Shown: positions 52,366-62,388, numbered from the stretch's first letter. The stretch: 64,000 bases of DNA from Halorussus limi (GCF_023238205.1 NZ_CP096659.1:2001626-2065625), one strand, 5' to 3'. The notes: generated from the sequence alone by a model not told the origin. Numbers and translations: made by a program.

Positions 52366-52514
52366 CCGTTCAGATTATCGAACCTCTCGGCAGCGAATAC
52401 TTATACGCTCCGATAGAACAAGCGCGTTCGTGTCGAACTCTCGCTCGGTTTGATGGCGGATTTCTGACGCGTGTCTGACGTACGTTTATGGTCCTGCCGT
52501 GGGCCAACACGGAC

Positions 52515-52796
52515 ATGAGCGACCAAGGCGATCGCGTCGAGGAACTCGAATCGAAGGTCGAGCGACTCGAAGCGACGATTCAGGGACTCACCGAGGAGTT
52601 AGTCGAGGTTCACGACCGACTGGAAACGCTCGAAGAGAGCGGGGCCTCCGAGGCGACGACGCCGAGTCCGACGCCGGAGTCCGACGTCGGCGAGACCGAA
52701 AGCGAGGAAAGCGACGAGGCTAAAAGCCAAGAGTCCAAGAAAGAAGACGAGACGGGGGAAGATTCCGGGTTAGGCGACGACATCATCGTCGCGTAA
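52515..52796 (+). CDS. Small coiled-coil protein next to smc (93 aa)
   Basis: MSDQGDRVEELESKVERLEA and then TIQGLTEELVEVHDRLETLE form a coiled coil of about 45 residues. An acidic Ser/Glu/Thr-rich tail follows and ends GLGDDIIVA. It lies 25 bases upstream of smc on the same strand. Haloarchaea often keep such a small gene beside smc; a role with SMC is plausible but not shown. The ATG at 52515 is chosen over one nine codons upstream because coiled-coil sequence begins there. Confidence 0.65.
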   Translation: MSDQGDRVEELESKVERLEATIQGLTEELVEVHDRLETLEESGASEATTPSPTPESDVGETESEESDEAKSQESKKEDETGEDSGLGDDIIVA

Positions 52797-52821
52797 CGGG
52801 GGTCCCCACGTACGAGCAACC

Positions 52822-55800
52822 ATGCACATCAAAAAGCTCGTCTTGGACAATTTCAAGAGTTTCGGACGGCGGACCGAAATCCCGTTCTACGAGGATTTCA
52901 CCACTGTCAGCGGTCCGAACGGCTCCGGGAAGAGTAACATCATCGACAGCGTCCTGTTCGCGCTCGGACTGGCGCGGACGCGGGGCATCCGCGCCGAGAA
53001 ACTGACCGACCTCATCTACAACCCCGGCCACGCCGACGGGAGCGAGGAGTCGAGCGGCCCGCGGGAGGCCATCGTGGAGGTCGTGTTGGACAACGGCGAC
53101 GGCACCTTGGACCGGGCGCAGGTCGTCAACGCCGCCGGGTCGGAGAACGTCGGCGACGTGGACGAGATAACCATCAAGCGCCGGGTCAAGGAGACCGAGG
53201 ACAACTACTACTCCTACTACTACCTCAACGGCCGGTCGGTCAACCTCTCGGACATTCAGGACCTGCTGGCGCAGGCCGGGGTGACGCCCGAGGGGTACAA
53301 CGTCGTCATGCAGGGTGACGTGACCGAGATAATCAACATGACGCCCCACGAGCGTCGCCAGATTATCGACGAAATCGCGGGGGTCGCGGAGTTCGACGCC
53401 AAGAAGGCCGACGCGCTCGAAGAACTGGAGACGGTCAAAGAGCGCATCAGCGAGGCCGAACTCCGCATCGGAGAGAAACAGGACCGACTCGACCAGTTGG
53501 CCGACGAGCGAGAGACAGCCCTCGAGTATCAGGGCCTGCGCGACGAGAAGCAGGAGTACGAGGGCCACCTCAAGGCCGCCGAGTTGGAGGAGAAGCGCGA
53601 GGACCTCGCGCACACCCGGGAGGACATCGAGGACCGCGAGGAGGAGTTGGCCGACCTGCAGGCCGAACTCGACGAGAAGCAGGGCGCGGTCATCCGCCTC
53701 GAAGACGAGTTGGAGGAACTCAACGCCGAAATCGAGCGGAAGGGCGAAGACGAGCAGTTGCGCATCAAGAGCGAAATCGAGGAGGTCAAAGGCGAGATTT
53801 CGCGCCTCGAAGACGCCATCGAGTCGGCCGAGGAGAAGATTCAGGACGCCGAGAACACCCGACGACAGGCGTTCGTCGAAATCGACCGCAAGCAGGAGAA
53901 CGTCGAGGAGTTCGAGTCGGACATCCGCGACATCAAGATAGAGAAGTCCTCCGTGAAGGCCGACGTACAGCAGAAGGAGGCCGAGTTGGAGGAGGTCGAG
54001 GCCGAAATCGAGGCCATCGACACCGAGTACGACGAGGTGAAGGCCGAACTCGCCGAGAAGAAGGAGGTGCTGGAGGAACACAAGAGCGAGCGAAACGACC
54101 TCCAGCGCGAGAAAGACCGCCTCATCGACGAGTCGAGACGCCGGTCGAACGCCGAGAGCGAGAAGGAACAGGAACTCGACGAGGCCCGCGAGAAGATTCC
54201 CGAGTTAGAGACCAAACTCGACGACTTGGAAGACGAGTTGGCCAAGGCCGAGCGCAACCGCGCTCAGATAGACGACGTGGTCGAGGACCTCAAGCAGGAG
54301 AAACGAGAGCTACAGGACGACCTCGACTCGGTCGAGGACGAGATTCAGGCCAAACAGCAGGAGTACGCCGAACTCGAAGCCAAGGCCGGCCAGAGCGGCG
54401 ACTCCTCGTACGGGCGGGCGGTCTCGACCATCCTGAACGCCGAAAAGCCGGGCGTCCACGGCACGGTCGGCCAGTTGGGCGGCGTGAACCAGAAGTACGC
54501 GACCGCCTGCGAGACCGCGGCCGGCGGTCGGATGGCGCACGTCGTGGTGGACGACGACGGCGTGGGCCAGTCGTGCATCGAGTATCTGAAGTCCCGGAAC
54601 GCCGGGCGCGCGACCTTCCTGCCGCTGACCGAGATGCACACGCGGAACCTCCCGAGCGCGCCCAACGCGCCGGGCGTCGTGGACTTCGCGTACAACCTCG
54701 TGGACTTCGACTCGCAGTACGCGGGCGTGTTCGCCTACGTCCTCGGCGACACGCTGGTGGTCGAGGACATGGAGACCGCGCGCGACCTGATGGGCGACTA
54801 CCGACTCGTGACCCTCTCGGGCGAACTGGTCGAGAAGAGCGGCGCGATGACCGGCGGGTCGAAGTCGGGGTCGCGCTACTCCTTCTCGAAGTCCGGCAAG
54901 GGCCAGTTGGAGCGGGTCGCCCAGCGAATCAACGAGTTGGAGGACGAACGCAAGTCGATTCGCGAGGACATCCGGGACGTGGAGGGCCGACTCGACGACG
55001 CCCGCGACCGCAAGAGCGACGCCACCGACCAAGTGCGGTCCATCGAGTCGACCATCGAATCGACCGAGGACGAACTGGAGTCCGTGAAAGCGCGCATCGA
55101 GGACATCGAAGACGAACTCGTCGCGATGGAGGCCGAGCGCGAGGCCGTCAACGAGCAGATGGAGGAGATAGAGGACGAGATAGACGAGCGCGAGGCGGCC
55201 ATCGACGACGTCGAGGACGCCATCGCGGACCTCGAAACCGAACTCGAAGACTCCCGGATTCCGGAACTCACCGCGGAGGCCGAGGACATCGAGGCCGAAA
55301 TCGACGAGTTGGAGGACCAGATGGACGAGTTGGACGGCGAACTCAACGAACTCCAACTCGAAAAGCAGTACGCCGAGGAGGCCATCGAGGACCTCCACGA
55401 CGACATCGAGCAGGCCCAGAACCGGAAGGCCGAGCAGGAGGAGACGATAGCGGAGTTGGAGGGCAAAATCGAGGACCAAGAGGCCCTGCTGGAGGAGAAG
55501 CGCGAGGCCGTCGCGGAACTCGAAGACGAACTCGCGGACCTCAAAGACGAGCGCAAGGACGTGAAGGCCGACCTCCGAGAGGCCCAGCAGGAGCGCGACG
55601 ACAAGAAGTCCGAGGTCGAGACCGTCGAGAACCGCCTCGAGAGTCTGCACCGGAGCGCCGACCGACTGGAAGAGGACATCGAGGAACTCCGCGAGCAGGT
55701 CGGCGAGTACGACGCCGACGAGATTCCCGACCTGAAGGAGGTCGAGCAGAACATCGAGCGCCTCGAACGCCAGATGGAGGAGTTGGAACCGGTCAACATG

Positions 55801-56403
55801 CTGGCCATCGAGGAGTACGACGACGTGAAATCCGACCTCGACGATTTGGAGGAGCGCAAATCGGTCCTCGTCGAGGAGCGTGAGGGAATCCGCGAGCGCA
55901 TCGACTCCTACGAGGACCAGAAGCGAGCGACGTTCATGGACGCCTACGAGGCCATCGACGACCAGTTCGAGGAGATATTCGAGCGCCTCTCGAACGGGAC
56001 CGGGACGCTCCACCTCGAAGACGACGAGGACCCCTTCGACGGCGGTCTGACGATGAAGGCCCAACCGGGCGACAAGCCCATCCAGCGTCTCGACGCGATG
56101 TCGGGCGGCGAGAAGAGTCTGACCGCGCTGGCGTTCATCTTCGCCATCCAGCGGTACAACCCCGCGCCGTTCTACGCGCTGGACGAGGTCGACGCCTTCC
56201 TCGACGCAGCGAACGCCGAGCGAGTCGGCGAGATGGTGGACGAACTCGCGGGCGACGCCCAGTTCGTCGTGGTCTCGCACCGTTCGGCGATGATGGAGCG
56301 CTCCGAGCGCGCCATCGGCGTCACGATGCAGGGCGACAACGTGAGTACCGTGACGGGAATCCAGTTGGGTGACGGCGACGAGGAGGTGCCCGCGGATGAC
56401 TAG
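52822..56403 (+). CDS. smc: Chromosome segregation ATPase SMC
   Basis: 1193-residue SMC protein that organises and segregates chromosomes with ScpA. N-terminal Walker A GPNGSGKSNIIDSVLFALGL (from residue 31); coiled coils at about 165-510 and 690-1020; a hinge between them (about 515-680, GVHGTVGQLGGVNQKYATA). The C-terminal signature and Walker B are MSGGEKSLTALAFIFAIQ and PAPFYALDEVDAFLD. An exceptionally acidic coiled coil is expected for a halophile. The last eight bases overlap the scpA start, so the two form one operon. Open frames on the opposite strand are shadows. Confidence 0.95.
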   Translation: MHIKKLVLDNFKSFGRRTEIPFYEDFTTVSGPNGSGKSNIIDSVLFALGLARTRGIRAEKLTDLIYNPGHADGSEESSGPREAIVEVVLDNGDGTLDRAQVVNAAGSENVGDVDEITIKRRVKETEDNYYSYYYLNGRSVNLSDIQDLLAQAGVTPEGYNVVMQGDVTEIINMTPHERRQIIDEIAGVAEFDAKKADALEELETVKERISEAELRIGEKQDRLDQLADERETALEYQGLRDEKQEYEGHLKAAELEEKREDLAHTREDIEDREEELADLQAELDEKQGAVIRLEDELEELNAEIERKGEDEQLRIKSEIEEVKGEISRLEDAIESAEEKIQDAENTRRQAFVEIDRKQENVEEFESDIRDIKIEKSSVKADVQQKEAELEEVEAEIEAIDTEYDEVKAELAEKKEVLEEHKSERNDLQREKDRLIDESRRRSNAESEKEQELDEAREKIPELETKLDDLEDELAKAERNRAQIDDVVEDLKQEKRELQDDLDSVEDEIQAKQQEYAELEAKAGQSGDSSYGRAVSTILNAEKPGVHGTVGQLGGVNQKYATACETAAGGRMAHVVVDDDGVGQSCIEYLKSRNAGRATFLPLTEMHTRNLPSAPNAPGVVDFAYNLVDFDSQYAGVFAYVLGDTLVVEDMETARDLMGDYRLVTLSGELVEKSGAMTGGSKSGSRYSFSKSGKGQLERVAQRINELEDERKSIREDIRDVEGRLDDARDRKSDATDQVRSIESTIESTEDELESVKARIEDIEDELVAMEAEREAVNEQMEEIEDEIDEREAAIDDVEDAIADLETELEDSRIPELTAEAEDIEAEIDELEDQMDELDGELNELQLEKQYAEEAIEDLHDDIEQAQNRKAEQEETIAELEGKIEDQEALLEEKREAVAELEDELADLKDERKDVKADLREAQQERDDKKSEVETVENRLESLHRSADRLEEDIEELREQVGEYDADEIPDLKEVEQNIERLERQMEELEPVNMLAIEEYDDVKSDLDDLEERKSVLVEEREGIRERIDSYEDQKRATFMDAYEAIDDQFEEIFERLSNGTGTLHLEDDEDPFDGGLTMKAQPGDKPIQRLDAMSGGEKSLTALAFIFAIQRYNPAPFYALDEVDAFLDAANAERVGEMVDELAGDAQFVVVSHRSAMMERSERAIGVTMQGDNVSTVTGIQLGDGDEEVPADD

Positions 56404-57541
56404 CGAGGAGCGAAGCTCCTCGAAAGACGTGAGCGGCGAAGCCGCGAACAGCGATTCCCCGGAGGAGAATCGGACAGACGAGCGGGGAGCGGAGCGACCC
56501 GCGAGCAGCGAGGACCGAAGCGACGACCTGCGAGCGGACGGCGGCGGTGACGTTCCGCTCAACATCGCGGGCCACGAGGAAGAGAAGCGCGAGCGCCAAG
56601 CCGAGGCGTCGGACCCGTTCGGCGGTGACAGTGACTCCGAAGCGGACGCCGGGGAGGCGTCCGCCGACGGCGACGAATCGGAGAGCATCATTAGCGAGGA
56701 ACTCGACGTGAACCCGGACCCCGAGGACGACGAGGCCGAACCCGTCGAACTCCTCGTCCAACTCGCCGAGGAGGGCGAAATCGAGCCGTGGGACATCGAC
56801 ATCGTCACGGTCACCGACAAGTTCCTCGACCGACTCGACGGGGCCGACCTCCGGACCTCGGGCCGGGCGCTGTTCTACGCCAGCGTCCTCCTGCGCATGA
56901 AGAGCGACGCGATGCTGGCCGACGACGACGAGGAGGAGACCGAACCCGAGGACCCGTGGGACGAGTGGGGACCCGGCCCGGACGCGCCGATGGACCCCGA
57001 CGCCGACGGCGAGTTCCCCGACTTCGACCCGGTCGAGCAGTTGGAAGACGAGATGGACCGCCGACTCGAACGCAAGAGCGCGCGCGGGTCGCCCGAGACG
57101 CTGGACGAACTCGTCCGCGAACTCCGGGAGCGCGAGCGCGGGTCGTGGTGGAAGGAGTCCAGAAGCTACGACACCACCGACTCGCCCTCCGGGTTCCAGC
57201 GCGGGACCCAGACGCTCGACTACCGCATGGACGACGACATGCGCGTGGACGAGGAACCCTCCGCGGACGACGTGACGGGCACGGCCCACGAGGAGGACAT
57301 CGAGGCGGTCATCGACGACGTGCGCGAGGAGTTGCGGAGCCACTACGACAAGGGCCGGTCGGAGGTGCTGTACGCCGAAATCGACTCCATCGGCGGGTCG
57401 CGCATCCAGACGTTCCTCGCGCTCCTGTTCCTCTCGCACCGCGGGACCGTGACGCTGGAGCAGGACGACATGTTCGGCGACCTGTGGGTCGAGGACGCTG
57501 AAACTGCCGAGGAACCCGAAGCGCCCGCGATTGCGGACTAG
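56396..57541 (+). CDS. scpA: Segregation and condensation protein A (kleisin)
   Basis: Kleisin partner of SMC. The N-terminal 95 residues are acidic and variable. ScpA proper begins near PVELLVQLAEEGEIEPWDID, with DIVTVTDKFLDRL and SGRALFYASVLLRMKS. The C-terminal winged helix (DIEAVIDDVREELRSHYDKG, then FLALLFLSHRGTVTLEQDDM) contacts the SMC head. The start overlaps the smc stop by eight bases. The first 20 codons contain two DNA hairpins with GAA loops (56404-56445). Confidence 0.9.
   Translation: MTSEERSSSKDVSGEAANSDSPEENRTDERGAERPASSEDRSDDLRADGGGDVPLNIAGHEEEKRERQAEASDPFGGDSDSEADAGEASADGDESESIISEELDVNPDPEDDEAEPVELLVQLAEEGEIEPWDIDIVTVTDKFLDRLDGADLRTSGRALFYASVLLRMKSDAMLADDDEEETEPEDPWDEWGPGPDAPMDPDADGEFPDFDPVEQLEDEMDRRLERKSARGSPETLDELVRELRERERGSWWKESRSYDTTDSPSGFQRGTQTLDYRMDDDMRVDEEPSADDVTGTAHEEDIEAVIDDVREELRSHYDKGRSEVLYAEIDSIGGSRIQTFLALLFLSHRGTVTLEQDDMFGDLWVEDAETAEEPEAPAIAD
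56404..56445. repeat. Two GAA-loop hairpins in the 5' end of scpA
   Basis: CGAGGAGC-GAA-GCTCCTCG (56404-56422) and GCGGC-GAA-GCCGC (56433-56445) are perfect hairpins with a GAA triloop; the first contains GCGAAGC, known to form an unusually stable DNA mini-hairpin. They lie at the start of scpA, just after the smc stop, and could tune translation or transcript stability. The same GCGAAGC core appears in the hairpins at 35998-36077. Confidence 0.5.
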
Positions 57542-57689
57542 TTCTCCCGGATTTCCGGTCGCGGTTCGTTCGCCACTACTTCTTCCGAGCGGTGGCTTCG
57601 TGGCTCGAATCTGAGCTAGCTTCTCGGCCGTTTCACCTGCTCCCGTACACTACCAAAGAAAAACGCTCGAAACGACGGCCGACAGTCGG

Positions 57690-58544
57690 TCAGTTCAGGT
57701 ACTCGCCGACGAAGGGTTCGACGCGCTCGCGGGTCTCGTCGGGAATCGCCTCGGTCGGCGTGTTGATGGTCCCTTCGAGCGCGTGGCCGCAGTCGCACTC
57801 GCGCTCGTCGGGCATGTTCCGGACCGCGTGTTCCACGACTTCCTTGATGGCCTCCTCGTTCTCCGCGGCGTTGTCGAGCACCTCTTGGAGCGTGACCTCG
57901 CTGTCCTCCTTCCACACGTCGTAGTCGGTGACGCCCGTAACCGTGGCGTAGCACATCTCGGCCTCGCGGGCGAGTTTCGCCTCCGGAATCGTCGTCATCC
58001 CGATGACGTCCCAGCCCTGGTCGCGGTAGAACTCGCTCTCGGCCCGGGTCGAGTACTGCGGTCCCTCGATGCAGACGTAGGTGCCGCCCTCCTCGGATTC
58101 GGCGTCGGTCGCGGTCTCGCACGAGTCGGCCAGATGCTCGACCATGTGCGGGCAGTAGGGGTCCGCGAACGGCATGTGGACCACGATGCCGTCGCCGAAG
58201 AACGTCGAGTCCCGGTGCTTGGTCCGGTCGAAAATCTGGTCGGGCACGAGGAGACTCTGGGGCGGCAGGTCCTCGCGCAGACTCCCGACCGCGTTGCTCG
58301 ACAGCACGCGCTCGACGCCGACCTGCTTCAGCGCGTGGATGTTGGCCTTGTACGGCGCGTTGGTCGGCGTGTGTTGGTGGTCCGGGCCGTGGCGCGGCAG
58401 GAACGCGACCTCCTCGCCGGCCAACTCGCCGATGGTGACGGGCGCGGACGGGTCGCCGAACGGGGTCGAAATCTCTTCTTCGCGGGTGTCTTCCAGCGGC
58501 AGGGCCTCGTAGATTCCACTTCCGCCGATGAAGCCGATCGTCAT
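57690..58544 (-). CDS. mtnP: S-methyl-5'-thioadenosine phosphorylase
   Basis: Phosphorolyses methylthioadenosine to adenine and methylthioribose-1-phosphate in methionine salvage. Family features: TIGFIGGSGIYE with the phosphate loop, FLPRHGPDHQHTPTNAPYKANI in short segments, LSSNAVGSLRE, FADPYCPHMV, CIEGPQYSTRAES and IGMTTIPEAKLAREAEMCYA. 284 residues. It points leftward, convergent with scpA, and is separated from it by about 150 bases that contain no gene. Confidence 0.93.
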   Translation of the reverse strand: MTIGFIGGSGIYEALPLEDTREEEISTPFGDPSAPVTIGELAGEEVAFLPRHGPDHQHTPTNAPYKANIHALKQVGVERVLSSNAVGSLREDLPPQSLLVPDQIFDRTKHRDSTFFGDGIVVHMPFADPYCPHMVEHLADSCETATDAESEEGGTYVCIEGPQYSTRAESEFYRDQGWDVIGMTTIPEAKLAREAEMCYATVTGVTDYDVWKEDSEVTLQEVLDNAAENEEAIKEVVEHAVRNMPDERECDCGHALEGTINTPTEAIPDETRERVEPFVGEYLN

Positions 58545-58651
58545 GGGGTAGACTCGCGTCGGCGGGTACTAAACGGCTACCCTTCGGCGTCACGATCGAC
58601 GGTCGCCCCCTCGGGTCGAAACCGTCGACTTCCCGCAGAGGGCGTCGGCCG

Positions 58652-58990
58652 TCAGTGGGCGGGACTGTACGCGTCGGAGAAGAGGTTCAGGACGACGACG
58701 CCGCCGACGATGAGCGCCATCCCGACGACGCCCGCGGCGTCGAGCGACTCGTCGAATACGACGACGCCGAGGAGCGCCGCGGCCACGATTCCGACCGCCG
58801 ACCACGTCGCGTACACTAGTCCTATCGGTAGCTCCTGAAGGGTGAGACTCAGGAGGTAGAAGGACCCGACGTAGCCGGCGACGACAACGAGCGACGGAAC
58901 GACGTTCGCGAACCCGTCCGAGAACTTGAGCGCCGCGGTGCCGGTCACCTCGGCCGCGATGGCGCCGCCGAGGTAGAGGTATTCTCGCAT
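58652..58990 (-). CDS. Small multidrug resistance (SMR) efflux protein
   Basis: 112 residues with four hydrophobic helices. The invariant glutamate of the family is at position 14 (GGAIAAEVTGTAALKFSDGF), as in EmrE, and LIVGGVVVLNLFS forms the last helix. SMR proteins dimerise and exchange protons for cationic drugs or, in guanidinium exporters, guanidine. The EVTGTAALKFSDGF stretch is closer to the multidrug subtype. The start at 58990 gives the exact family length. Confidence 0.88.
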   Translation of the reverse strand: MREYLYLGGAIAAEVTGTAALKFSDGFANVVPSLVVVAGYVGSFYLLSLTLQELPIGLVYATWSAVGIVAAALLGVVVFDESLDAAGVVGMALIVGGVVVLNLFSDAYSPAH

Positions 58991-59085
58991 GTACTCCCGT
59001 CGTTCGCCCACCGCGTTAAAAGTTCAGAAATCCGATAGCATCGGCGCTCGGAACGGAGAGCGGAGTCCGAACGCGGCGAGTCGCC

Positions 59086-59799
59086 TCAGGCACCCACGCC
59101 GTTCTCGTTCTCGACCAGACGCCACGTCTCGCCCTCGTCGGCCAGCACGTCCCGGCGAACCATCTCGTTCAACACCTCGTCCATGCGGTCGGGTTGGGCG
59201 ATTTCCATCTCGATGCGCTCGACGTCGTGGAACTCGCTGAGCAGGTGGCGAATCTCCTCGGTCGTGAAGCTATCGCCGTCGGCCTTGTCCATCACGCCGC
59301 TGGTGATGTCTATCATGTCCTCGATGAAGTTCCACGGGTAGACTATCCACGCCCACTCGTCGAGTCGCTCCCCGATGTAGTCCGGTTCGAACTCGCTGGT
59401 CTGGAGGAGTTGGAGGGTCGCGGTCCGGACCTCGCCGGCGTCCCGGTCCGTGACGTACTCCTCGGCGCGCTCGATGGACCCGCCGGTGTCGGCGATGTCG
59501 TCGATGATGAGTACGTCCTTGCCCTCGACGCTCCCCTCCGGCATCGGATAGCGCACCTCGGGTTCGTCGGCCTTCTCGGCGGTCCCGACGTAGTGTTCCA
59601 TCTTGAGACTCGTCAGGTCGTCCATTCCGAGGAAGTCACAGATACACCGCCCCGCGAACCACCCGCCGCGGGCCAGCGCGACCACCACGTCCGGTTCGAA
59701 GGAGTCCCGCTTCACCTGGTCGCTGACGTCGCGGCAGAGACCGTAGATGTACTCCCAGTTCGTAATCGTGCACTTGAACTCGTCGGGGAGTTCGCTCAT
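59086..59799 (-). CDS. Phosphoribosyltransferase with C-terminal extension (237 aa)
   Basis: Type I phosphoribosyltransferase, probably a purine (xanthine/hypoxanthine) salvage enzyme. The PRPP-binding loop is VLIIDDIADTGGSIERA (about residues 102-118); ALARGGWFAGRCICDFLGM is the hinge/active-site segment. Residues of about 165-237 form an extra helical domain, a layout seen in haloarchaeal homologues. The start at 59799 (MSELPDEFKCTITNWEYIYG) is the one next to the promoter. Substrate preference cannot be read from the sequence. Confidence 0.82.
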   Translation of the reverse strand: MSELPDEFKCTITNWEYIYGLCRDVSDQVKRDSFEPDVVVALARGGWFAGRCICDFLGMDDLTSLKMEHYVGTAEKADEPEVRYPMPEGSVEGKDVLIIDDIADTGGSIERAEEYVTDRDAGEVRTATLQLLQTSEFEPDYIGERLDEWAWIVYPWNFIEDMIDITSGVMDKADGDSFTTEEIRHLLSEFHDVERIEMEIAQPDRMDEVLNEMVRRDVLADEGETWRLVENENGVGA

Positions 59800-59926
59800 A
59801 CCACCTCGGGACTCGCACTCCTGCACACTTAACGGTTTACAGGCGCGTCTCGCGGCGGTCCCGTCGGCGTCGGCCGTCGATTCCGTCTCACGAACGCATA
59901 AGGGGTCTCCGCCACTGGATGCGACC

Positions 59927-60835
59927 ATGGAGACGCGACGCGCCCTACAGGTAGACGCCTTCGCCGACGAACCGTTCGCCGGAAACGCGGCGGGAGTGGT
60001 CCCCGACGCCGCCGACCTCACCGAGAGCCAGATGCAGGCCATCGCGAACGAACTCGCGGTCAGCGAGACCGCCTTCTTCCGGGAGAGCGACGAGGCCGAC
60101 CGGCGGGTCCGCTACTTCACGCCGACGACCGAGGTGGACCTCTGTGGCCACGCGACCATCGCCTCCCACGCCCACCTGCTCGAAGACGGCGTCATCGCCC
60201 CCGGCACTCACAGCCTCGAAACCAACGTCGGCGTCCTCGAAATCGAGGTCACGGAGGACGGCACCGTCTGGATGACGCAGGACGCCCCCGAGGTCCGAGA
60301 GGTGGACCTCGACTACGAGCGCATCGGCGACGCGCTCGGCATCGACCACGCCGCGCTGGAGGACGTGGGCGCGGACCTCCCGCTGGCGGTGGCCTCGACC
60401 GGTCTCCCCTTCCTCGTCGTGCCGGTCAACTTCCTCGAACACGTCTCGGCGATGGACCCCGACTTCGGCGAAATCGATGCCATCAGCGAGGAGGTCGATG
60501 CGACCGGCGTCTACGCCTTCAGTTTCGACGCGCTCGGGGCCGACTCGACGCTCCACGGCCGGATGTTCGCGCCCGCCGCTGGCGTCCCGGAGGACCCCGT
60601 GACGGGAACCGCGAGCGGTGCGACGGGCGCCTACCTCCGCGAGGTCGAGGCGTTCGACGGCGAGGGGGTTCCGGACGAGATGGTGTTCGAGCAGGGCCAC
60701 TTCGTGGACCGGCCGGGGCGCGTCCGCGTGCGCGTCGGCGAGGAGGTCCGGGTCGGCGGGCAGGCCGCCACGGCGCTCGACGGCGAGTTGCGAGTTCCGG
60801 AACTGGACGACGGCGACGACATCATCGAGGCCTGA
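59927..60835 (+). CDS. PhzF family isomerase/epimerase (302 aa)
   Basis: Diaminopimelate-epimerase-fold protein. The N-terminal VDAFADEPFAGNAAGVV is the signature, with the catalytic Glu in AVSETAFF; RYFTPTTEVDLCGHATIA is the second half motif, and PEDPVTGTASGATGAYL the C-terminal one. PhzF-like proteins isomerise small carboxylic acids, but most family members have unknown substrates. It is divergent from the phosphoribosyltransferase gene and monocistronic. Confidence 0.88.
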   Translation: METRRALQVDAFADEPFAGNAAGVVPDAADLTESQMQAIANELAVSETAFFRESDEADRRVRYFTPTTEVDLCGHATIASHAHLLEDGVIAPGTHSLETNVGVLEIEVTEDGTVWMTQDAPEVREVDLDYERIGDALGIDHAALEDVGADLPLAVASTGLPFLVVPVNFLEHVSAMDPDFGEIDAISEEVDATGVYAFSFDALGADSTLHGRMFAPAAGVPEDPVTGTASGATGAYLREVEAFDGEGVPDEMVFEQGHFVDRPGRVRVRVGEEVRVGGQAATALDGELRVPELDDGDDIIEA

Positions 60836-60880
60836 GCGGTCGGCGGCGACTCTCGGCTTTCGAGCGGGTGCGTAGACCGG

Positions 60881-62158
60881 CTATCGTTCGACCAGTTCCC
60901 GGACCGCTCGGCGGTGCATCTCGGCGGCCGCCTCGCGCCCGGCGTCGGTCCGCCCGTCGTACCAGAGCGAGAACCAAACCAGCGGGAGGAGGCGCGTCAC
61001 CCCCAGATACAGTTCCCGACGGCGCTCCGCGTCGGGACCGAATCCGAGGTCGTCGGGCGCGCTCGACGCGCCGCGCTCGCTCCGCTCACGGTACCCCTCG
61101 CGGAGCGCCGCGCGGACCCGCTCGCGGAGCGGGTCGTCGTGGCGCGCCCACCCGCTGAGGTGTTGCTCGGTCACCACGAGGTTGTACTGCGGTTCGAGCG
61201 TGGAGGCGTTCCCCCAGTCGAGGACCGCCCGCGTCTCGCCGGTCGCGGGGTCGACCAGCAGGTTGCCGAGTCGGTAGTCGTCGTCGCCGAAGACTGGGTC
61301 GAAGTCGCCGTGGAGGGCGTCGAGGCGCGAGTCTATGAACTTCCAGAGGTCGGCTTCGAGGTCGGCGAACCGGTCGTGGAAGTCGCCCAAGTTGTCGGCG
61401 ACCGTTCGCTCGACTCGCGCGCGCCACGAGTCGGTGGCCGCCTCGTCGGTGGTCAGGGCGGCCGTTCGGCCGGCGGTCGGAGCGGCCGCTCGGTCGGTGA
61501 CGCGGACGGCGGCGTCGGTGACGAGGGCGGAGTCGTCCGCGGTCGGTCCCGCCCCGCGAGCGTCGGCGTCGCGCGCGAGGACGACGGTGCCGAACGCCTC
61601 GAAGTCCCCGAGCGCGTGGAGGTCGGCCAGATAGCGCCCGGCGTCGCGGGCGAGACGCTCCGTCGCGTCGGCGGGCAGGTCGCGGACCTCGTCCTCCCGG
61701 ACCTCGCCGTCGCAGCGCTCCATCAGGTAGAACGGCGCGGGCAGGTCCGGGTGGTCGTCCACCGCGCCGACGACGTCCGGCACGGGAATCGAGGTCCGAC
61801 GGCCGACGACCGCCATCAGGTACGGTTCGGGCCGGAACGCGCGCGGGTCGAGGAACTCGCAGGCCTTCAGGACGCACTCGCGGGGACCGTCGGGCGTCTC
61901 GGCGGTGACGAAGTAGACCACGTCGGTCCCCTCCGCGGCGGGCGTCGCCTCGCGGACCGACCACGCCGGGCGAATCTCGCGGACCATCGCCTCGACGGTC
62001 TCGGCGGAGAGTTCGCGGTCGGCGTCGGCGACGACCGCCGCGAGGTCGTCGGTGTCCGCTCCGTCTCCGTCGGCGGGTTCGTCGTTTCCGTCGCGGTCTG
62101 GGTCCGCGCGGTCCTCGCTCTCGGCGTCGTGTGCGCTCGATACCTCGGCGTCGTCCAT
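60881..62158 (-). CDS. Aminoglycoside-phosphotransferase-like kinase (425 aa)
   Basis: The APH/choline-kinase fold is visible. Residues of about 90-180 hold the ATP-binding N-lobe (CVLKACEFLDPRAFRPEPYL, FYLMERCDGEV). The catalytic block is LHGDFDPVFGDDDYRLGNLL, equivalent to Brenner's HxDxxxxN, followed by the metal motif AVLDWGNAS. The N-terminal 45 residues are acidic and disordered. Many haloarchaeal APH-like kinases are not resistance genes but phosphorylate sugars or other metabolites. The substrate is unknown. Confidence 0.82.
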   Translation of the reverse strand: MDDAEVSSAHDAESEDRADPDRDGNDEPADGDGADTDDLAAVVADADRELSAETVEAMVREIRPAWSVREATPAAEGTDVVYFVTAETPDGPRECVLKACEFLDPRAFRPEPYLMAVVGRRTSIPVPDVVGAVDDHPDLPAPFYLMERCDGEVREDEVRDLPADATERLARDAGRYLADLHALGDFEAFGTVVLARDADARGAGPTADDSALVTDAAVRVTDRAAAPTAGRTAALTTDEAATDSWRARVERTVADNLGDFHDRFADLEADLWKFIDSRLDALHGDFDPVFGDDDYRLGNLLVDPATGETRAVLDWGNASTLEPQYNLVVTEQHLSGWARHDDPLRERVRAALREGYRERSERGASSAPDDLGFGPDAERRRELYLGVTRLLPLVWFSLWYDGRTDAGREAAAEMHRRAVRELVER

Positions 62159-62388
62159 GCCTGGTGTCTCGGGGGCGCGCCGTAGAAAGGTTGCCCTCCT
62201 GTGTCAACGATTGGCGGTCGAGGAAGGTAGACCTTGCTTTAGAAAATAAAAATGCGCTCTTCGGAATTATAAATCGTTCTCAGAACACACCCGGTGAATC
62301 TCCTCGCTGTTCCCGCCCCATTTCGCCGTTCGCGAACTCCGTTCCCGTCGTTGCACCTGCAACCGACGCGGACCCGATTCGGTCTCGA

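Noticed and set aside
54310-56820. 836-codon open frame on the minus strand
   Set aside because: Antisense shadow of smc and scpA with extreme Leu/Val/Ser composition; no start region or motif.
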